Positions 1-9,101 of a stretch of DNA of 64,000 bases are shown here, in pieces. The first letter of the stretch is position 1, and the number at the start of each line of letters is the position of its first letter. This stretch comes from Ornatilinea apprima (GTDB taxonomy: Bacteria; Chloroflexota; Anaerolineae; Anaerolineales; Anaerolineaceae), in NCBI RefSeq assembly GCF_001306115.1, contig NZ_LGCL01000039.1:62001-126000 (forward strand), written 5' to 3'. The notes beneath the pieces are model-generated. The model was not told where the DNA came from, did no database searches, and saw nothing but the letters and a program-made list of their open reading frames with translations. A program made the position numbers and the translations under genes.

Positions 1-73
1 CCATAACGATGGTTTCATTGTGTTGCAGCGGTAATGGACAGGATGGACCCTCAAACGATTGGATCGTAGTCAT
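1..73 (-). CDS. hypE: HypE, hydrogenase cofactor maturation protein, N-terminus only
   Basis: The minus strand opens at an ATG (73-71) and reads MTTIQSFEGPSCPLPLQHNE, then runs off the left edge. The CPLPL..NETIV stretch is the usual start of HypE, which dehydrates the thiocarbamoyl group made by HypF to a thiocyanate that yields the CN ligands of the NiFe site. It lies 14 bases behind hypD, as the last gene seen of the hypABFCDE operon. Only 24 residues are visible, so the call rests on this motif and on position. Confidence 0.85.
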   Translation of the reverse strand, partial: MTTIQSFEGPSCPLPLQHNETIVM

Positions 74-87
74 TATGCTTGCCTTTC

Positions 88-1176
88 TCAGTTCTCTCGG
101 CGGTAGCGGTAATAGGCGGCGCAGGCGCCCTCTGAGGAGACCATGGTCGCGCCGAGCGGGTTTTCGGGTGTGCATTGTTTGCCGAAGGCCGGACATTGGT
201 TCGGTTTTTTCAGCCCTTGCAGGATCTGGCCGGCAATACAGATATCCGATTCCTGGGTCTTAATATGGCCTACATCAAAGCGTTTTTGTGCGTCAAAAGT
301 TGAAAATTCATCCCGCAAGCCCCAGCCGGATTGTGGAATAAGGCCGATGCCGCGCCAGTTGCGGTCCACGGTTTGATACACCTGGTTGATCATCGCCTGG
401 GCAGCGCGGTTGCCTTCTTGGGTAACGGCGCGCGAATAGGCGTTTTCAACGATATGGGTTCCGCGTTCCAATTGGATCACCGTCTGGTAAATACCCTGGA
501 GCAGATCCAGGGGTTCAAATCCGGTTACGGTGATGGGAATGCAGTACTGCTCAGCAATGGGCGGATATTCCCAGTATCCCATGACCGAGCAAACGTGCCC
601 GGCGGCTAAAAAGCCTTGCACGCGGTTCTGCGGCGCGCTGAGAATGGCATGCATGGCGGGCGGTACGCAGACCTGTGAGACCAGCACGGAGTAATTCTTT
701 AGGTCCAATGCGCGCGCTTGAATTACGCTGGCAATATTGGGGGGGGCGGTGGTTTCAAAGCCGATGGCAAAGAAGACCACTTCTTTGTCAGGGTTTTTGA
801 TCGCAATCTGGACGGCGTCCAGCGGTGAATAAATCACCCGAACATCGCCGCCGTTGGCGCGGACGGTGAACAGGTCGCCATGCGAGCCGGGAACGCGCAG
901 CATATCTCCAAAGGAGGTAAAGATCACATCAGGCCGGGCGGCGATTGCCAGCGCCTGGTCGATTAATTCCAGCGAGGTTACGCAAACCGGGCAGCCGGGG
1001 CCGTGCACCAGTTCAATCTCTGGCGGCAGAAGCTGGTCTAACCCATAGTGCAAAATGGAGTGGGTCTGACCGCCGCAAATTTCCATGATGTTCCAGGGAC
1101 GGGTGGTGACACGGCGGATTTTTTCTGCCAGGGCTTTGATATAATCCGCGTTGCGAAACTCTTTGGTGAGCTGCAT
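88..1176 (-). CDS. hypD: HypD, Fe(CN)2CO scaffold protein for NiFe hydrogenase
   Basis: 362 residues, normal for HypD. HypD with HypC carries the iron that receives CN and CO ligands before transfer to the hydrogenase large subunit. Diagnostic motifs are visible: CGGQTHSI near residue 34, GPGCPVCVT near 59-67, the GFETTAP stretch near 139, and a cysteine-rich C-terminal region ([16 protein letters not shown]) that ligates a [4Fe-4S] cluster. Its start lies one base after the hypC stop, so translation is probably coupled. Confidence 0.97.
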   Translation of the reverse strand: MQLTKEFRNADYIKALAEKIRRVTTRPWNIMEICGGQTHSILHYGLDQLLPPEIELVHGPGCPVCVTSLELIDQALAIAARPDVIFTSFGDMLRVPGSHGDLFTVRANGGDVRVIYSPLDAVQIAIKNPDKEVVFFAIGFETTAPPNIASVIQARALDLKNYSVLVSQVCVPPAMHAILSAPQNRVQGFLAAGHVCSVMGYWEYPPIAEQYCIPITVTGFEPLDLLQGIYQTVIQLERGTHIVENAYSRAVTQEGNRAAQAMINQVYQTVDRNWRGIGLIPQSGWGLRDEFSTFDAQKRFDVGHIKTQESDICIAGQILQGLKKPNQCPAFGKQCTPENPLGATMVSSEGACAAYYRYRREN

Positions 1177-1177
1177 T

Positions 1178-1444
1178 TCAGACGGTCTCCAGCCCGGTTT
1201 CGCTACCTAATTCGGCCTCGATATCGGATAGCTCTTGGAGCAATGCCAGTGTTTCTTTGGCCTCTTCTTCGCTGAGCAAGTTGAGGGCAAACCCGGCATG
1301 CACAATGGTATAGTCTCCAATTTTGGCATCAGGCAGCGCAGCCAGGCAGGTTTCGCGGATGACACCGCCAAAATCAACTTTGCCCATTTGCATCTGGTCT
1401 TTTTCGTAAATATCAACAATTTTTCCAGGGATTCCAAGGCACAT
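1178..1444 (-). CDS. hypC: HypC, hydrogenase assembly chaperone
   Basis: 88 residues beginning [12 protein letters not shown]. The Cys at position 2, left after Met removal, is the invariant residue that binds the iron centre and the large subunit precursor. The protein forms the HypCD complex with the adjacent hypD product. Length and N-terminus are typical of the HypC/HupF family. It sits inside the hyp operon between hypF and hypD with very short gaps. Confidence 0.96.
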   Translation of the reverse strand: MCLGIPGKIVDIYEKDQMQMGKVDFGGVIRETCLAALPDAKIGDYTIVHAGFALNLLSEEEAKETLALLQELSDIEAELGSETGLETV

Positions 1445-1455
1445 AATTTACCTCA

Positions 1456-3756
1456 TCAAATTGAATTGTAGTTGGCGGCGGCAATAACTGCCTGCCCAAG
1501 CGCGATGCCGCCGTCATTGGCGGGCACCTGGCGGTGGGTGAATACTTCAAAGCCTGATTCTTTCAGACCCGTGGTAGTTGATTCCAGAAGGAGCATATTC
1601 TGCCAGACGCCGCCGCTCAGCACCACAGCGTTGAGGCCGGTTGATTTTCGCAAGCGCTGGCAGACCTCAAGGGTCATGCTGGCAATGGCATGGTGGAACC
1701 GCGCGGAAAGCACCGGCAGCGGAACTCCGTTTGACCAGTCCGCGATGATGTCGCGCAAGAGTGGGGCCGGGTTGATTTGACCATCTTCTATGGAGAAGGA
1801 ATATACACGACGGGGCTGGTCTTGGCTGGCCAGGGCTTCAAGCTCAATGGCCGCCTGGCCTTCGTAGCTGGCGGTTTGCTGCACGCCAATCAGGGCGGAT
1901 ACGGCATCAAAGAGGCGGCCCATGCTGGAGGTTTGAGGTGTGTTAATATGGTGTTCCAGTTGGCTGCGCAGCAGGGTGCGCTCCTCATAACATAAGGCCT
2001 GACAGGCGGGCAGTTCTGGCATCCAATCGATGCCGGCCTGCCAGAGATGGGCCAGCGCCATGCGGGCTGGCTTTCGTACGCTCAGGTCGCCGCCGGGCAG
2101 CGGTGTGTATACCAGGTGATACGGCCGGATGAATGAGCGAATACTGCCAACCAGAAATTCTCCACCCCAAATTGCGTCGTCGGTGCCATAGCCAGTGCCG
2201 TCGAATATGACGCCAATAACTGTTTTTTCCGCTGGCTGCTGGTTATCAGCCAAGCAGGCGGCCAGGTGGGCGTGGTGATGCTGGACGGAAATCAGCGGAA
2301 GACCTTCCCGCTCGGCACGTTCCTGGGCGTACCGCGTGGCCAGATAATTAGGGTGAAGGTCGGCGGCGATCATTTTGGGTTGGACGCGGAAAAGGGTCTG
2401 GTAGTGCTCCACGCTGGATTGGAACGCCTGATAGGTTTCGTAGTTTTCCATATCGCCGATATGATGGCTGACGAAAGCGTATTGGTCGCGGGTGAGGCAA
2501 AAGGTGTTTTTCAGTTCAGCGCCGGTAGCCAGGACCTCTGGCAGTGATTGATTAAGGATAACCGGGTCGGGAGCGTAACCGCGCGCCCGGCGAATGGGGT
2601 ACACCTCACCCTGGTTTAACCGGACAACGGAATCGTCCACGCGAGTGTGAATCTCGCGGTTGTGCAACAAAAACCCATCGGCCAATTGATGGAGGCGGCG
2701 GTGCGCATCCTCATCGGTGTGGGCGATAGGTTCTTCGCTCAAATTTCCGCTGGTCATCACCAGCACTTCAGGAAAGCCGGGTTGCGGTTCTAACAGCAGC
2801 AGGTGGAGCGGGGTGTAGGGCAGCATGAATCCCAGGGTGTTTTGCCCGGGGGCAATTTCGCTGCTTATCGGCGCGCCGGTATGTTTTTGAAGCAAGACGA
2901 CTGGTTTTTGCGGAGAGGTCAGAAGGCTGGCTTCCTCCGGCTGGACGCGGGCGTATTTCTGAATGATTTCGAGGCTGAAAGCCATGAGCGCAAAGGGTTT
3001 CTGGCTGCGCTTTTTCCGCGAGCGCAGTTCCCGTACGGCAGCGTCGTTAGATGCGTCGCAAGTCAGGTGAAACCCCCCCAGCCCCTTAATGGCGATGATT
3101 TTGCCGGCCCGGATCCAATCTCTGGTGGTTTGGAGAGCCTCTTCCTGGTTGGAAAGGTGATGATATTGCTGGTCTTCAAACCAAATTTGCGGACCGCAAA
3201 CCGGGCAGGCAACCGGTTGGGCATGGAAACGTCGATCCAGAGGATTGGCGTATTCCGCGTGGCAGTCTGGGCACATGGGGAAACCGGCCATGGTCGTTTT
3301 CGGCCGATCGTATGGAATATCTTGAATGATGGTAAAGCGCGGGCCGCAGTTGGTGCAGTTGATAAAGGGATAGCGATAGCGACGGTTGGCAGGATCGAAA
3401 AGCTCGGCGGTGCAATCGCTGCAGATGGACATATCAGGCGAGACCGGGATGTAATCTCCGGGTTGAGACTGGCTGGGAAGTATTTCAAATTGGGTGTAAT
3501 GGTTAGGCTGGCACTCCTGAACTGTCAGCCGGTCGATGCGCGCCAGGGGAGGGAGAGAAAATTGCAAGGCGCGCAGGAAGGAGGCAACCCCATCGGCGCT
3601 GCCGTTGATTTCCATTTCAACGCCGCTGGAAATGTTGCGAATCCAACCAGTAAGATTTAGATTTGTCGCTTGCGTGTAGACAAAGGGCCTGAATCCGACT
3701 CCCTGAACAATTCCCTGAACAGAGATCCTGCGCCCTTCGGTAATTCTTTGATTCAT
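1456..3756 (-). CDS. hypF: HypF, carbamoyltransferase for hydrogenase CN ligand synthesis
   Basis: 766 residues, usual length. HypF makes a thiocarbamate on HypE from carbamoyl phosphate and ATP. Domains in order: N-terminal acylphosphatase (VQGVGFRPFVY, residues ~16-26), two Cys4 zinc fingers with paired CxxC motifs (~110-190, for example CSDC, CTNC, CPDC, CPVC), a YrdC-like domain (~200-390) and a Kae1-like carbamoyltransferase domain carrying QHHHAHLA near residue 480 and a late GGVWQN motif. It lies five bases downstream of hypB in the same operon. Confidence 0.97.
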   Translation of the reverse strand: MNQRITEGRRISVQGIVQGVGFRPFVYTQATNLNLTGWIRNISSGVEMEINGSADGVASFLRALQFSLPPLARIDRLTVQECQPNHYTQFEILPSQSQPGDYIPVSPDMSICSDCTAELFDPANRRYRYPFINCTNCGPRFTIIQDIPYDRPKTTMAGFPMCPDCHAEYANPLDRRFHAQPVACPVCGPQIWFEDQQYHHLSNQEEALQTTRDWIRAGKIIAIKGLGGFHLTCDASNDAAVRELRSRKKRSQKPFALMAFSLEIIQKYARVQPEEASLLTSPQKPVVLLQKHTGAPISSEIAPGQNTLGFMLPYTPLHLLLLEPQPGFPEVLVMTSGNLSEEPIAHTDEDAHRRLHQLADGFLLHNREIHTRVDDSVVRLNQGEVYPIRRARGYAPDPVILNQSLPEVLATGAELKNTFCLTRDQYAFVSHHIGDMENYETYQAFQSSVEHYQTLFRVQPKMIAADLHPNYLATRYAQERAEREGLPLISVQHHHAHLAACLADNQQPAEKTVIGVIFDGTGYGTDDAIWGGEFLVGSIRSFIRPYHLVYTPLPGGDLSVRKPARMALAHLWQAGIDWMPELPACQALCYEERTLLRSQLEHHINTPQTSSMGRLFDAVSALIGVQQTASYEGQAAIELEALASQDQPRRVYSFSIEDGQINPAPLLRDIIADWSNGVPLPVLSARFHHAIASMTLEVCQRLRKSTGLNAVVLSGGVWQNMLLLESTTTGLKESGFEVFTHRQVPANDGGIALGQAVIAAANYNSI

Positions 3757-3761
3757 TGGTT

Positions 3762-4424
3762 TTAGCGATTCAAAATTTTAGCCAGCAGCCAGTCTGCCCA
3801 TGCCTGAATACCCTCGCCGGTTTGACAGGAGACTTCAAAAGTGGTCAAGCCTGGGTTGAGCAGTTCAACGCCCTGGCGGAAGTAGTCCATGTTAAAGTTG
3901 ATATAGGGGAGCAGGTCAGTTTTATTGATGATCAACACATCCAGACCACGGTAGATGTTGGGGTATTTGTAGGGTTTGTCATCGCCTTCGGGGATGCTGG
4001 CAACGACCACGTTGGCGTGGTTCCCCAGTGCAAACCCGGCTGGGCAAATCAGGTTGCCTACATTTTCAATAATGAGCAGGTCAATTTCATCCAGGTTCAT
4101 GGCTTCCAGACCGCGCTTGACCATCATCGCGTCGAGATGGCAGTTGCCGCCTGTGTTGATTTGCACGGCGGGCATACCGGCTGCCATGATCTTATCGGCG
4201 TCGATGGTAACCGGGGCGGTATCACCTTCGATGACGCCGATACGCAGTTTTCCACGCAAGGCTTCAATGGTTTTAAGAATCACACTGGTTTTTCCCGAAC
4301 CTGGAGCGGCCATGATGTTAATCGCAAAAATGTTGTGATCGTCCAACATTTTTTGGTTCACGGACGCAACCTGGTCGTTGGCATCCATGATTTTTTCAAC
4401 AATCGGTACGATTTTCGTTGTCAA
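3762..4424 (-). CDS. hypB: HypB, nickel-insertion GTPase
   Basis: 220 residues. HypB is the SIMIBI GTPase that with HypA inserts nickel into the hydrogenase large subunit. The P-loop APGSGKTS is at residues 40-47, followed by switch regions with EGDTAP and the GNLICP nickel/zinc site near residue 128; NKTD, the guanine-specificity motif, is near residue 165. There is no His-rich stretch or CCxGC motif at the N-terminus, so this is the short form without a metal-storage tail. It lies three bases downstream of hypA. Confidence 0.96.
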   Translation of the reverse strand: MTTKIVPIVEKIMDANDQVASVNQKMLDDHNIFAINIMAAPGSGKTSVILKTIEALRGKLRIGVIEGDTAPVTIDADKIMAAGMPAVQINTGGNCHLDAMMVKRGLEAMNLDEIDLLIIENVGNLICPAGFALGNHANVVVASIPEGDDKPYKYPNIYRGLDVLIINKTDLLPYINFNMDYFRQGVELLNPGLTTFEVSCQTGEGIQAWADWLLAKILNR

Positions 4425-4427
4425 TTT

Positions 4428-4778
4428 CTACTCCTCTTTCTGGATCTCGATGCTATCCACCCAAAATTCTTCGCCTTGAATAACACGCAAATTCACACTT
4501 CCGCAGGAGGGGCAGGGAATAGGTCCGTGTTCGATGGTAAATTCTTGCTTGCAGTTCTGGCAGAGCATTTTGGCAGGAATTCGCGTGAAGTGCAGTTGGG
4601 CGCTCTGGCAAATGGTGTTCTCTGTGATCATATCCCAATAAAACTGAACGGAATCATCAATGATGCTGGAAAGCTCTCCAATCACAAGATGAACATCCGT
4701 TACACTTTTCGCTCCGGCCTGTTGGGCGTGTTTCAGCGTTATTTGTAAGATATTTTCTGTGACCGATAATTCATGCAT
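4428..4778 (-). CDS. hypA: HypA, nickel metallochaperone
   Basis: 116 residues from the ATG at 4778, chosen because HypA proteins begin MHELS and His2 is the nickel ligand; an upstream in-frame extension of 12 codons looks like noise. The zinc site is made of CQNC and CPSC pairs in the C-terminal half. HypA works with the neighbouring HypB. It is the promoter-proximal gene of the hyp operon and is divergent from mobA across a 65-base gap. Confidence 0.95.
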   Translation of the reverse strand: MHELSVTENILQITLKHAQQAGAKSVTDVHLVIGELSSIIDDSVQFYWDMITENTICQSAQLHFTRIPAKMLCQNCKQEFTIEHGPIPCPSCGSVNLRVIQGEEFWVDSIEIQKEE

Positions 4779-4843
4779 GTTGGCAATTATAATATGAGGG
4801 TGTTGTTTGATCAATCAAATCTACATAACTTGAGGGAAAAGGT

Positions 4844-5473
4844 ATGAATTGTTTGAGCGTGGCTATCCAGGCGGGGGGCGGGTCAAAGCGTATGGGCGTC
4901 AATAAAGCCCTCATGAGTTTTCTGGGAGAGCCTTTGATCACGCGAATTTCTCGCTTGCTTTCACCGGTTTCCGATGACCTCTTCATCATCACTCAAGAAA
5001 CAGAAGCTTATCAACATTTGGGTCTGCGAACCATTTCAGATGAAGTGCCCAATATGGGCGCTATTGGCGGTCTGCTGACAGCGATGGCACAGGCAAGATG
5101 TGATTATGTGGCTGTTGTAGCTTGTGATATGCCTTTTGTGAGTCCTGGCATTCTTAAGCATTGTCTTGAAATTCTGGTTGATAATAACGCCGATGTGGCT
5201 ATTCCGTTGACGATGGAGGGATATGAGCCTCTACACGCTGTTTATCGAAAAGCAACTTGCTTGCCCGCGATTAGGGAGGCTATGGCCGCTGGTAAAAAAC
5301 GCCTGATTTCCTGGTTTTCTGATGTGAAAGTAATGGGAATTACGGAAGATCGGTTGTCAATACTTGACCCTGACCAGTTGGCGTTTATCAACACAAATAC
5401 GATCGATGATTTCTTGCAGGCTGTTGAAATTGCAAAACAACACCCTGAAATGCTACCCCCCAACTTTGATTGA
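4844..5473 (+). CDS. mobA: MobA, molybdenum cofactor guanylyltransferase
   Basis: 209 residues. MobA attaches GMP to molybdopterin to form MGD, the cofactor needed by the formate dehydrogenase encoded downstream on the other strand. The nucleotide-binding loop AGGGSKRMGVNKAL is at residues 10-23 and the metal-binding ACDMPF near residue 91. A GGGAAAAGG-like ribosome binding site sits just before the ATG. The stop codon lies in the loop of a perfect 13-bp hairpin. Confidence 0.93.
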   Translation: MNCLSVAIQAGGGSKRMGVNKALMSFLGEPLITRISRLLSPVSDDLFIITQETEAYQHLGLRTISDEVPNMGAIGGLLTAMAQARCDYVAVVACDMPFVSPGILKHCLEILVDNNADVAIPLTMEGYEPLHAVYRKATCLPAIREAMAAGKKRLISWFSDVKVMGITEDRLSILDPDQLAFINTNTIDDFLQAVEIAKQHPEMLPPNFD

Positions 5474-5485
5474 GTTGGGGGGTAG
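5453..5485. terminator. hairpin between convergent mobA and fdhA
   Basis: Perfect 13-base stem CTACCCCCCAACT with a 7-base loop, overlapping the mobA stop. No long T-run follows on either strand, so it may act as a weak bidirectional terminator or mRNA end stabiliser between the convergent genes. Confidence 0.6.
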
Positions 5486-5514
5486 TCAGTTGTATGAATA
5501 TTGGGGGAATGGTG

Positions 5515-8277
5515 TTATGCCGCTTCAATGTTGACGGCGGTCACTTTATATTCAGGAATCTTTGAGATCGGGTCTAAAGCGGCTTTGGTGAGGATGTTCG
5601 CCGAGTTTTCGGGGAAGTGGAAGTTGGCGTAAATGAGACCCTCAGGGACGCGTTCGGTGACCCAGGCTTCGGCGGTGATGCTTCCACGGCGCGAGGTAAC
5701 TTTTACTTTGGTCACCTCTTTGTTCAATCCAAGCCGTTCAGCGTCTGATGGCGATACTTCTATCTTCGCCTGTCCATAAACCTCCATCAGGCCTTTGGCG
5801 CGGCGAGTCATTTCTCCACCATGCCAGTGATAGATAACACGTCCGGTTGTCATCACCATTGGGTAATTGTCGTCGGGCATTTCTGACGGATCCAGATGGA
5901 TGGCCGGGAGGAAGAGGCCTTTACCGCGGGTGAATTTTCCGATGTGGAGAATGGGTGTGCCGGGGTGAGAGGCATCGGGGCAGGGCCAGTGCAGAGATTC
6001 GCCTGCATTGAGGCGGTCATGTGAGATACCACCATAGCTGGGGGTCAACGCAGCTATTTCTTTCATGATTTCATCGGAATTCTGGTAATCCCAGGCAGCG
6101 TATGGCGCAGCTGCGGGTTTGCGGTTGCCCAGATCGATGATGCGTTTGGCTATTTGAGAAGTGATCCACCAATCCTGGCGGGCGTCGCCAAGTGGTTCAA
6201 CAGCTTGGCGTACCATCTGCACACGGCGCTCAGTATTGGTGAAGGTGCCGGTTTTTTCCACAAAGGTGACACCCGGGAGCAGAACGTCGGCGTAAACGGC
6301 AGTTTCTGAGGGGAAGATTTCCTGGAGAACAAAGAAATCGAGTTCTTCAAGGCAATGGCGGACATGGTTCGTATCCGGGTCGGTCATCACCGGATTTTCT
6401 CCCAGAATGTAAAGGGCTTTGGTTGAGCCATCCACCGTTGCAGGGATCATCTCGGTGACGGTGCGGCCAACTTTGTTGACCAAAGGCACACCCCAAGCAT
6501 CTTCAAACTTCTTCTGCGCGGCTTCAGCAGTAACTGCCTGATAGCCTGGATAAACGTTGGGTAAGGCACCCATATCACAGGCGCCCTGAACGTTGTTCTG
6601 GCCACGAAGCGGGTTCACTCCACCGCCCTTAATTCCAAAGTTGCCAAGCATCATTTGCAAGTCTGCGAGGGCGTAGACGTTGTGGACACCCACTGTGTGC
6701 TGGGTGATACCCATGGCCCAAAATACAGCCATCGGGGCATTCTGGACAAAGATTTCCACCGCTTCGTAAAGTTGCTCTACCGGAATGCCGGTGATTTCGG
6801 ATACACGCTCCGGTGGGTACTGGAGCACATTCTCGCGGACGGCCTCAAATCCTTCGGTTCTTTCTTCGATGAAGACTTTGTTTTCGTAGCCTTTTTCCAG
6901 GATGATGTACATCAGGCCATTGACCAAAGCAATATCTGTGCCCGGTTTTTGCTGGAGATGTAGGACGGCAAATTCGGTGATGTCAATCTTGCGCGGATCG
7001 GCAACAACCAGTTTTACTTTGCGGCGCAATACAGCCTGGCGGATTTTTGCTCCAAAGACAGGGTGCTGCTCGGTAGTGTTGGAGCCAATGATCAGCATTG
7101 AGTTGGCGTTGGCGCAGATGTCGGCAATTGGATTGGTCATTGCGCCAGAACCAAGGGTGGTCGCCAGACCAGCAACCGTGCTGGAGTGGCACAGGCGAGC
7201 GCAGTGATCCACATTGTTGGTGCCGATTACCTGGCGAGCGAATTTATTCATCAAATAGTTTTCTTCATTGGTACATTTCGCAGAGGAGAAGACACCAATG
7301 CTATCGGGTCCATATGTGTCTCGGTAGGAAACCATTTTTTGGGCAATCAGGTTCAGAGCAGTGTCCCAATCGGTTTCCACCCATTGGCCGCGATCCGATT
7401 TCGAGGGGCGTGGCTGACCTTTAAGCAGGTATTCACGCACCATGGGTTTAGTTAATCGGTCGGGGTGGTGGACGAAATCGTAGCCAAAGCGGCCTTTAAC
7501 GCAAGTGTGCATGCCATTGACAGGTGCGTTGGGGTTGGATGTGACGCGCACAACTTTGTTGTCTACAACGTTGAGGTCAAATTCGCAGCCGACACCGCAA
7601 TAGGTGCACGTGGTGGTTACTTTCTTTTCCGCTTTCGGCGCGTCAATGGAGGGTTTGAGATCCAGTGCGCCGGTTGGACAATAAGCCACACACGCACCGC
7701 ATGATTCACACCGCGCTTCGAGCATGGTTTCGTCCAGGCCAGCGACAATGTGCGATTCAAAACCACGTTCGGCCAGCCCCCAAACAAAACGGCCTTGCAC
7801 TTCGGCGCAGGCGCGGATACAACGGGTGCAGAGGATGCATTTATTCAAATCCACCCAAATAAATGGATTTGAATCGGTGTTGACCTGATAGCGCGGTTCT
7901 TTGGCCATCTCAGCTTTAGGATCAAGGCCATAATATTGTGCCCAGCGGATCAATTCGCTATTCTCAGCATCAACCTCTTTGTATCCAGCATCATAATATG
8001 CTGATAATAAGAGTTTTAATGTTGATTTTCGCGAATTGGCGAGGTCTGCATTTTCTGTCTCAATTTCCATGCCTTCATTGACCGGCGTGGTGCATGATGT
8101 TACCAAACCGCGTGCGCCCTTCACAGAGACGAGGCACATCCGGCAGCCGCCATGGGGACTCAGGTCTTTATGGTAGCAAAGGGTTGGGATGGTAATATCT
8201 GCGTGTTGCGCTGCCTCCAGTATGGTCCAGGAAGGTTCGGCTTCCACACTTTTTCCATTGATGGTTAGAGATACCAT
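5515..8277 (-). CDS. fdhA: Formate dehydrogenase catalytic subunit, Mo/W-bisMGD, cysteine form
   Basis: 920 residues. Oxidises formate to CO2 or the reverse. The N-terminal 2Fe-2S domain carries TLCYHKDLSPHGGCRMC (~31-48), followed by the His/Cys region and two ferredoxin motifs (CILCTRCIRAC ~148, CESCGACVAYCP ~190). The molybdopterin part starts with the [4Fe-4S] motif CTYCGVGC (~224). The active-site residue is Cys in ARLCHSSTVAGL, where some family members have selenocysteine. The long Fe-S N-terminus is typical of cytoplasmic NAD- or hydrogenase-linked enzymes. No signal peptide is seen. Confidence 0.95.
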   Translation of the reverse strand: MVSLTINGKSVEAEPSWTILEAAQHADITIPTLCYHKDLSPHGGCRMCLVSVKGARGLVTSCTTPVNEGMEIETENADLANSRKSTLKLLLSAYYDAGYKEVDAENSELIRWAQYYGLDPKAEMAKEPRYQVNTDSNPFIWVDLNKCILCTRCIRACAEVQGRFVWGLAERGFESHIVAGLDETMLEARCESCGACVAYCPTGALDLKPSIDAPKAEKKVTTTCTYCGVGCEFDLNVVDNKVVRVTSNPNAPVNGMHTCVKGRFGYDFVHHPDRLTKPMVREYLLKGQPRPSKSDRGQWVETDWDTALNLIAQKMVSYRDTYGPDSIGVFSSAKCTNEENYLMNKFARQVIGTNNVDHCARLCHSSTVAGLATTLGSGAMTNPIADICANANSMLIIGSNTTEQHPVFGAKIRQAVLRRKVKLVVADPRKIDITEFAVLHLQQKPGTDIALVNGLMYIILEKGYENKVFIEERTEGFEAVRENVLQYPPERVSEITGIPVEQLYEAVEIFVQNAPMAVFWAMGITQHTVGVHNVYALADLQMMLGNFGIKGGGVNPLRGQNNVQGACDMGALPNVYPGYQAVTAEAAQKKFEDAWGVPLVNKVGRTVTEMIPATVDGSTKALYILGENPVMTDPDTNHVRHCLEELDFFVLQEIFPSETAVYADVLLPGVTFVEKTGTFTNTERRVQMVRQAVEPLGDARQDWWITSQIAKRIIDLGNRKPAAAPYAAWDYQNSDEIMKEIAALTPSYGGISHDRLNAGESLHWPCPDASHPGTPILHIGKFTRGKGLFLPAIHLDPSEMPDDNYPMVMTTGRVIYHWHGGEMTRRAKGLMEVYGQAKIEVSPSDAERLGLNKEVTKVKVTSRRGSITAEAWVTERVPEGLIYANFHFPENSANILTKAALDPISKIPEYKVTAVNIEAA

Positions 8278-8336
8278 AGCTTTTTCCTTTCAAATACAGA
8301 AAGTCAAATAAGTTCTAAGAAATTCATTAACGGCGG

Positions 8337-9101
8337 TTACTCAAGAATAATTCTTTCCGGGTATGTGTATGCCGTAAAACAATCTTTTCGCATATATCCA
8401 ACCAGGGTGATATTGTTGTGATGGGCAGTTTGAACCGCATTATATGTGGGGGTTGTTCGGGACACCAAAATACAAATTCCTGATCGGATGGCTTTATGGA
8501 TCATTTCTGAGCTAACCCTGCCCGTAAGCAAGATGAGCCGGGGGATAAAGGGTCGATTTTTTAACAAGAAATGACCTGTAATTTTATCCAATGCGTTATG
8601 ACGCCCAACATCTTCAACAGCAATATTGATCTGTTTTCCATCACTCATGGCAGCACTATGGAAGCCCCCCATGGCTTGGTGCATGACTTGACCGGCGGAA
8701 AATTGCTCATAGAGTGTTATTAACCTTTCCGCAGATATTTTGAAGGAATCCTTCACTCCAGAAAAGGCGAGGGGGTTCTGGAAAGTAAGCCCTGTGGTTG
8801 TGCGGTGCCAGTGTTCTGGCCGAACCACTTGCGATTGAAGCTGGACATCGATGGTTGCCGCCTCCAAAGAGATTTGGATGTGTTGGATTTGATCAACAGA
8901 GCTGATGATATCTTCATTATACAAAAACCCTACCGCCAATGCCTCCAGGTCGAATGGCGAGCAGATAAAGCTTAACCACTGCTCGCCATTCACCTTCAAA
9001 GCGATAGATTTTTCAGTAATGATTTGTTGACGCATTTCAACCCACGCTCTGGTGCGCAGGTTGAAATGCATTTGACGAATGGTTTCGGAACCAGGAAGCA
9101 T
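8337..9101 (-). CDS. fdhD: FdhD-like sulfurtransferase for formate dehydrogenase, CxxC absent
   Basis: 254 residues. FdhD passes sulfur to the Mo-bisMGD cofactor of formate dehydrogenase. The family core is clear: GGFHSAA, then EDVGRHNALDKI near residue 155 and LTGRVSSEM near residue 185. The CxxC pair that normally carries the persulfide, expected near residue 115, is missing; the matching region reads LAFSGVKDS. Start 9101 is next to the focA stop, so the two are translated together, and fdhA follows 59 bases on. Confidence 0.85.
   Translation of the reverse strand: MLPGSETIRQMHFNLRTRAWVEMRQQIITEKSIALKVNGEQWLSFICSPFDLEALAVGFLYNEDIISSVDQIQHIQISLEAATIDVQLQSQVVRPEHWHRTTTGLTFQNPLAFSGVKDSFKISAERLITLYEQFSAGQVMHQAMGGFHSAAMSDGKQINIAVEDVGRHNALDKITGHFLLKNRPFIPRLILLTGRVSSEMIHKAIRSGICILVSRTTPTYNAVQTAHHNNITLVGYMRKDCFTAYTYPERIILE

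Noticed and set aside
2803-3660. 285-residue plus-strand reading frame inside hypF
   Set aside because: Shadow of the GC-rich hypF codons; no ribosome site, no recognisable domain.
5515-8277. Selenocysteine formate dehydrogenase
   Set aside because: The active-site codon is an ordinary cysteine; the frame has no in-frame TGA.
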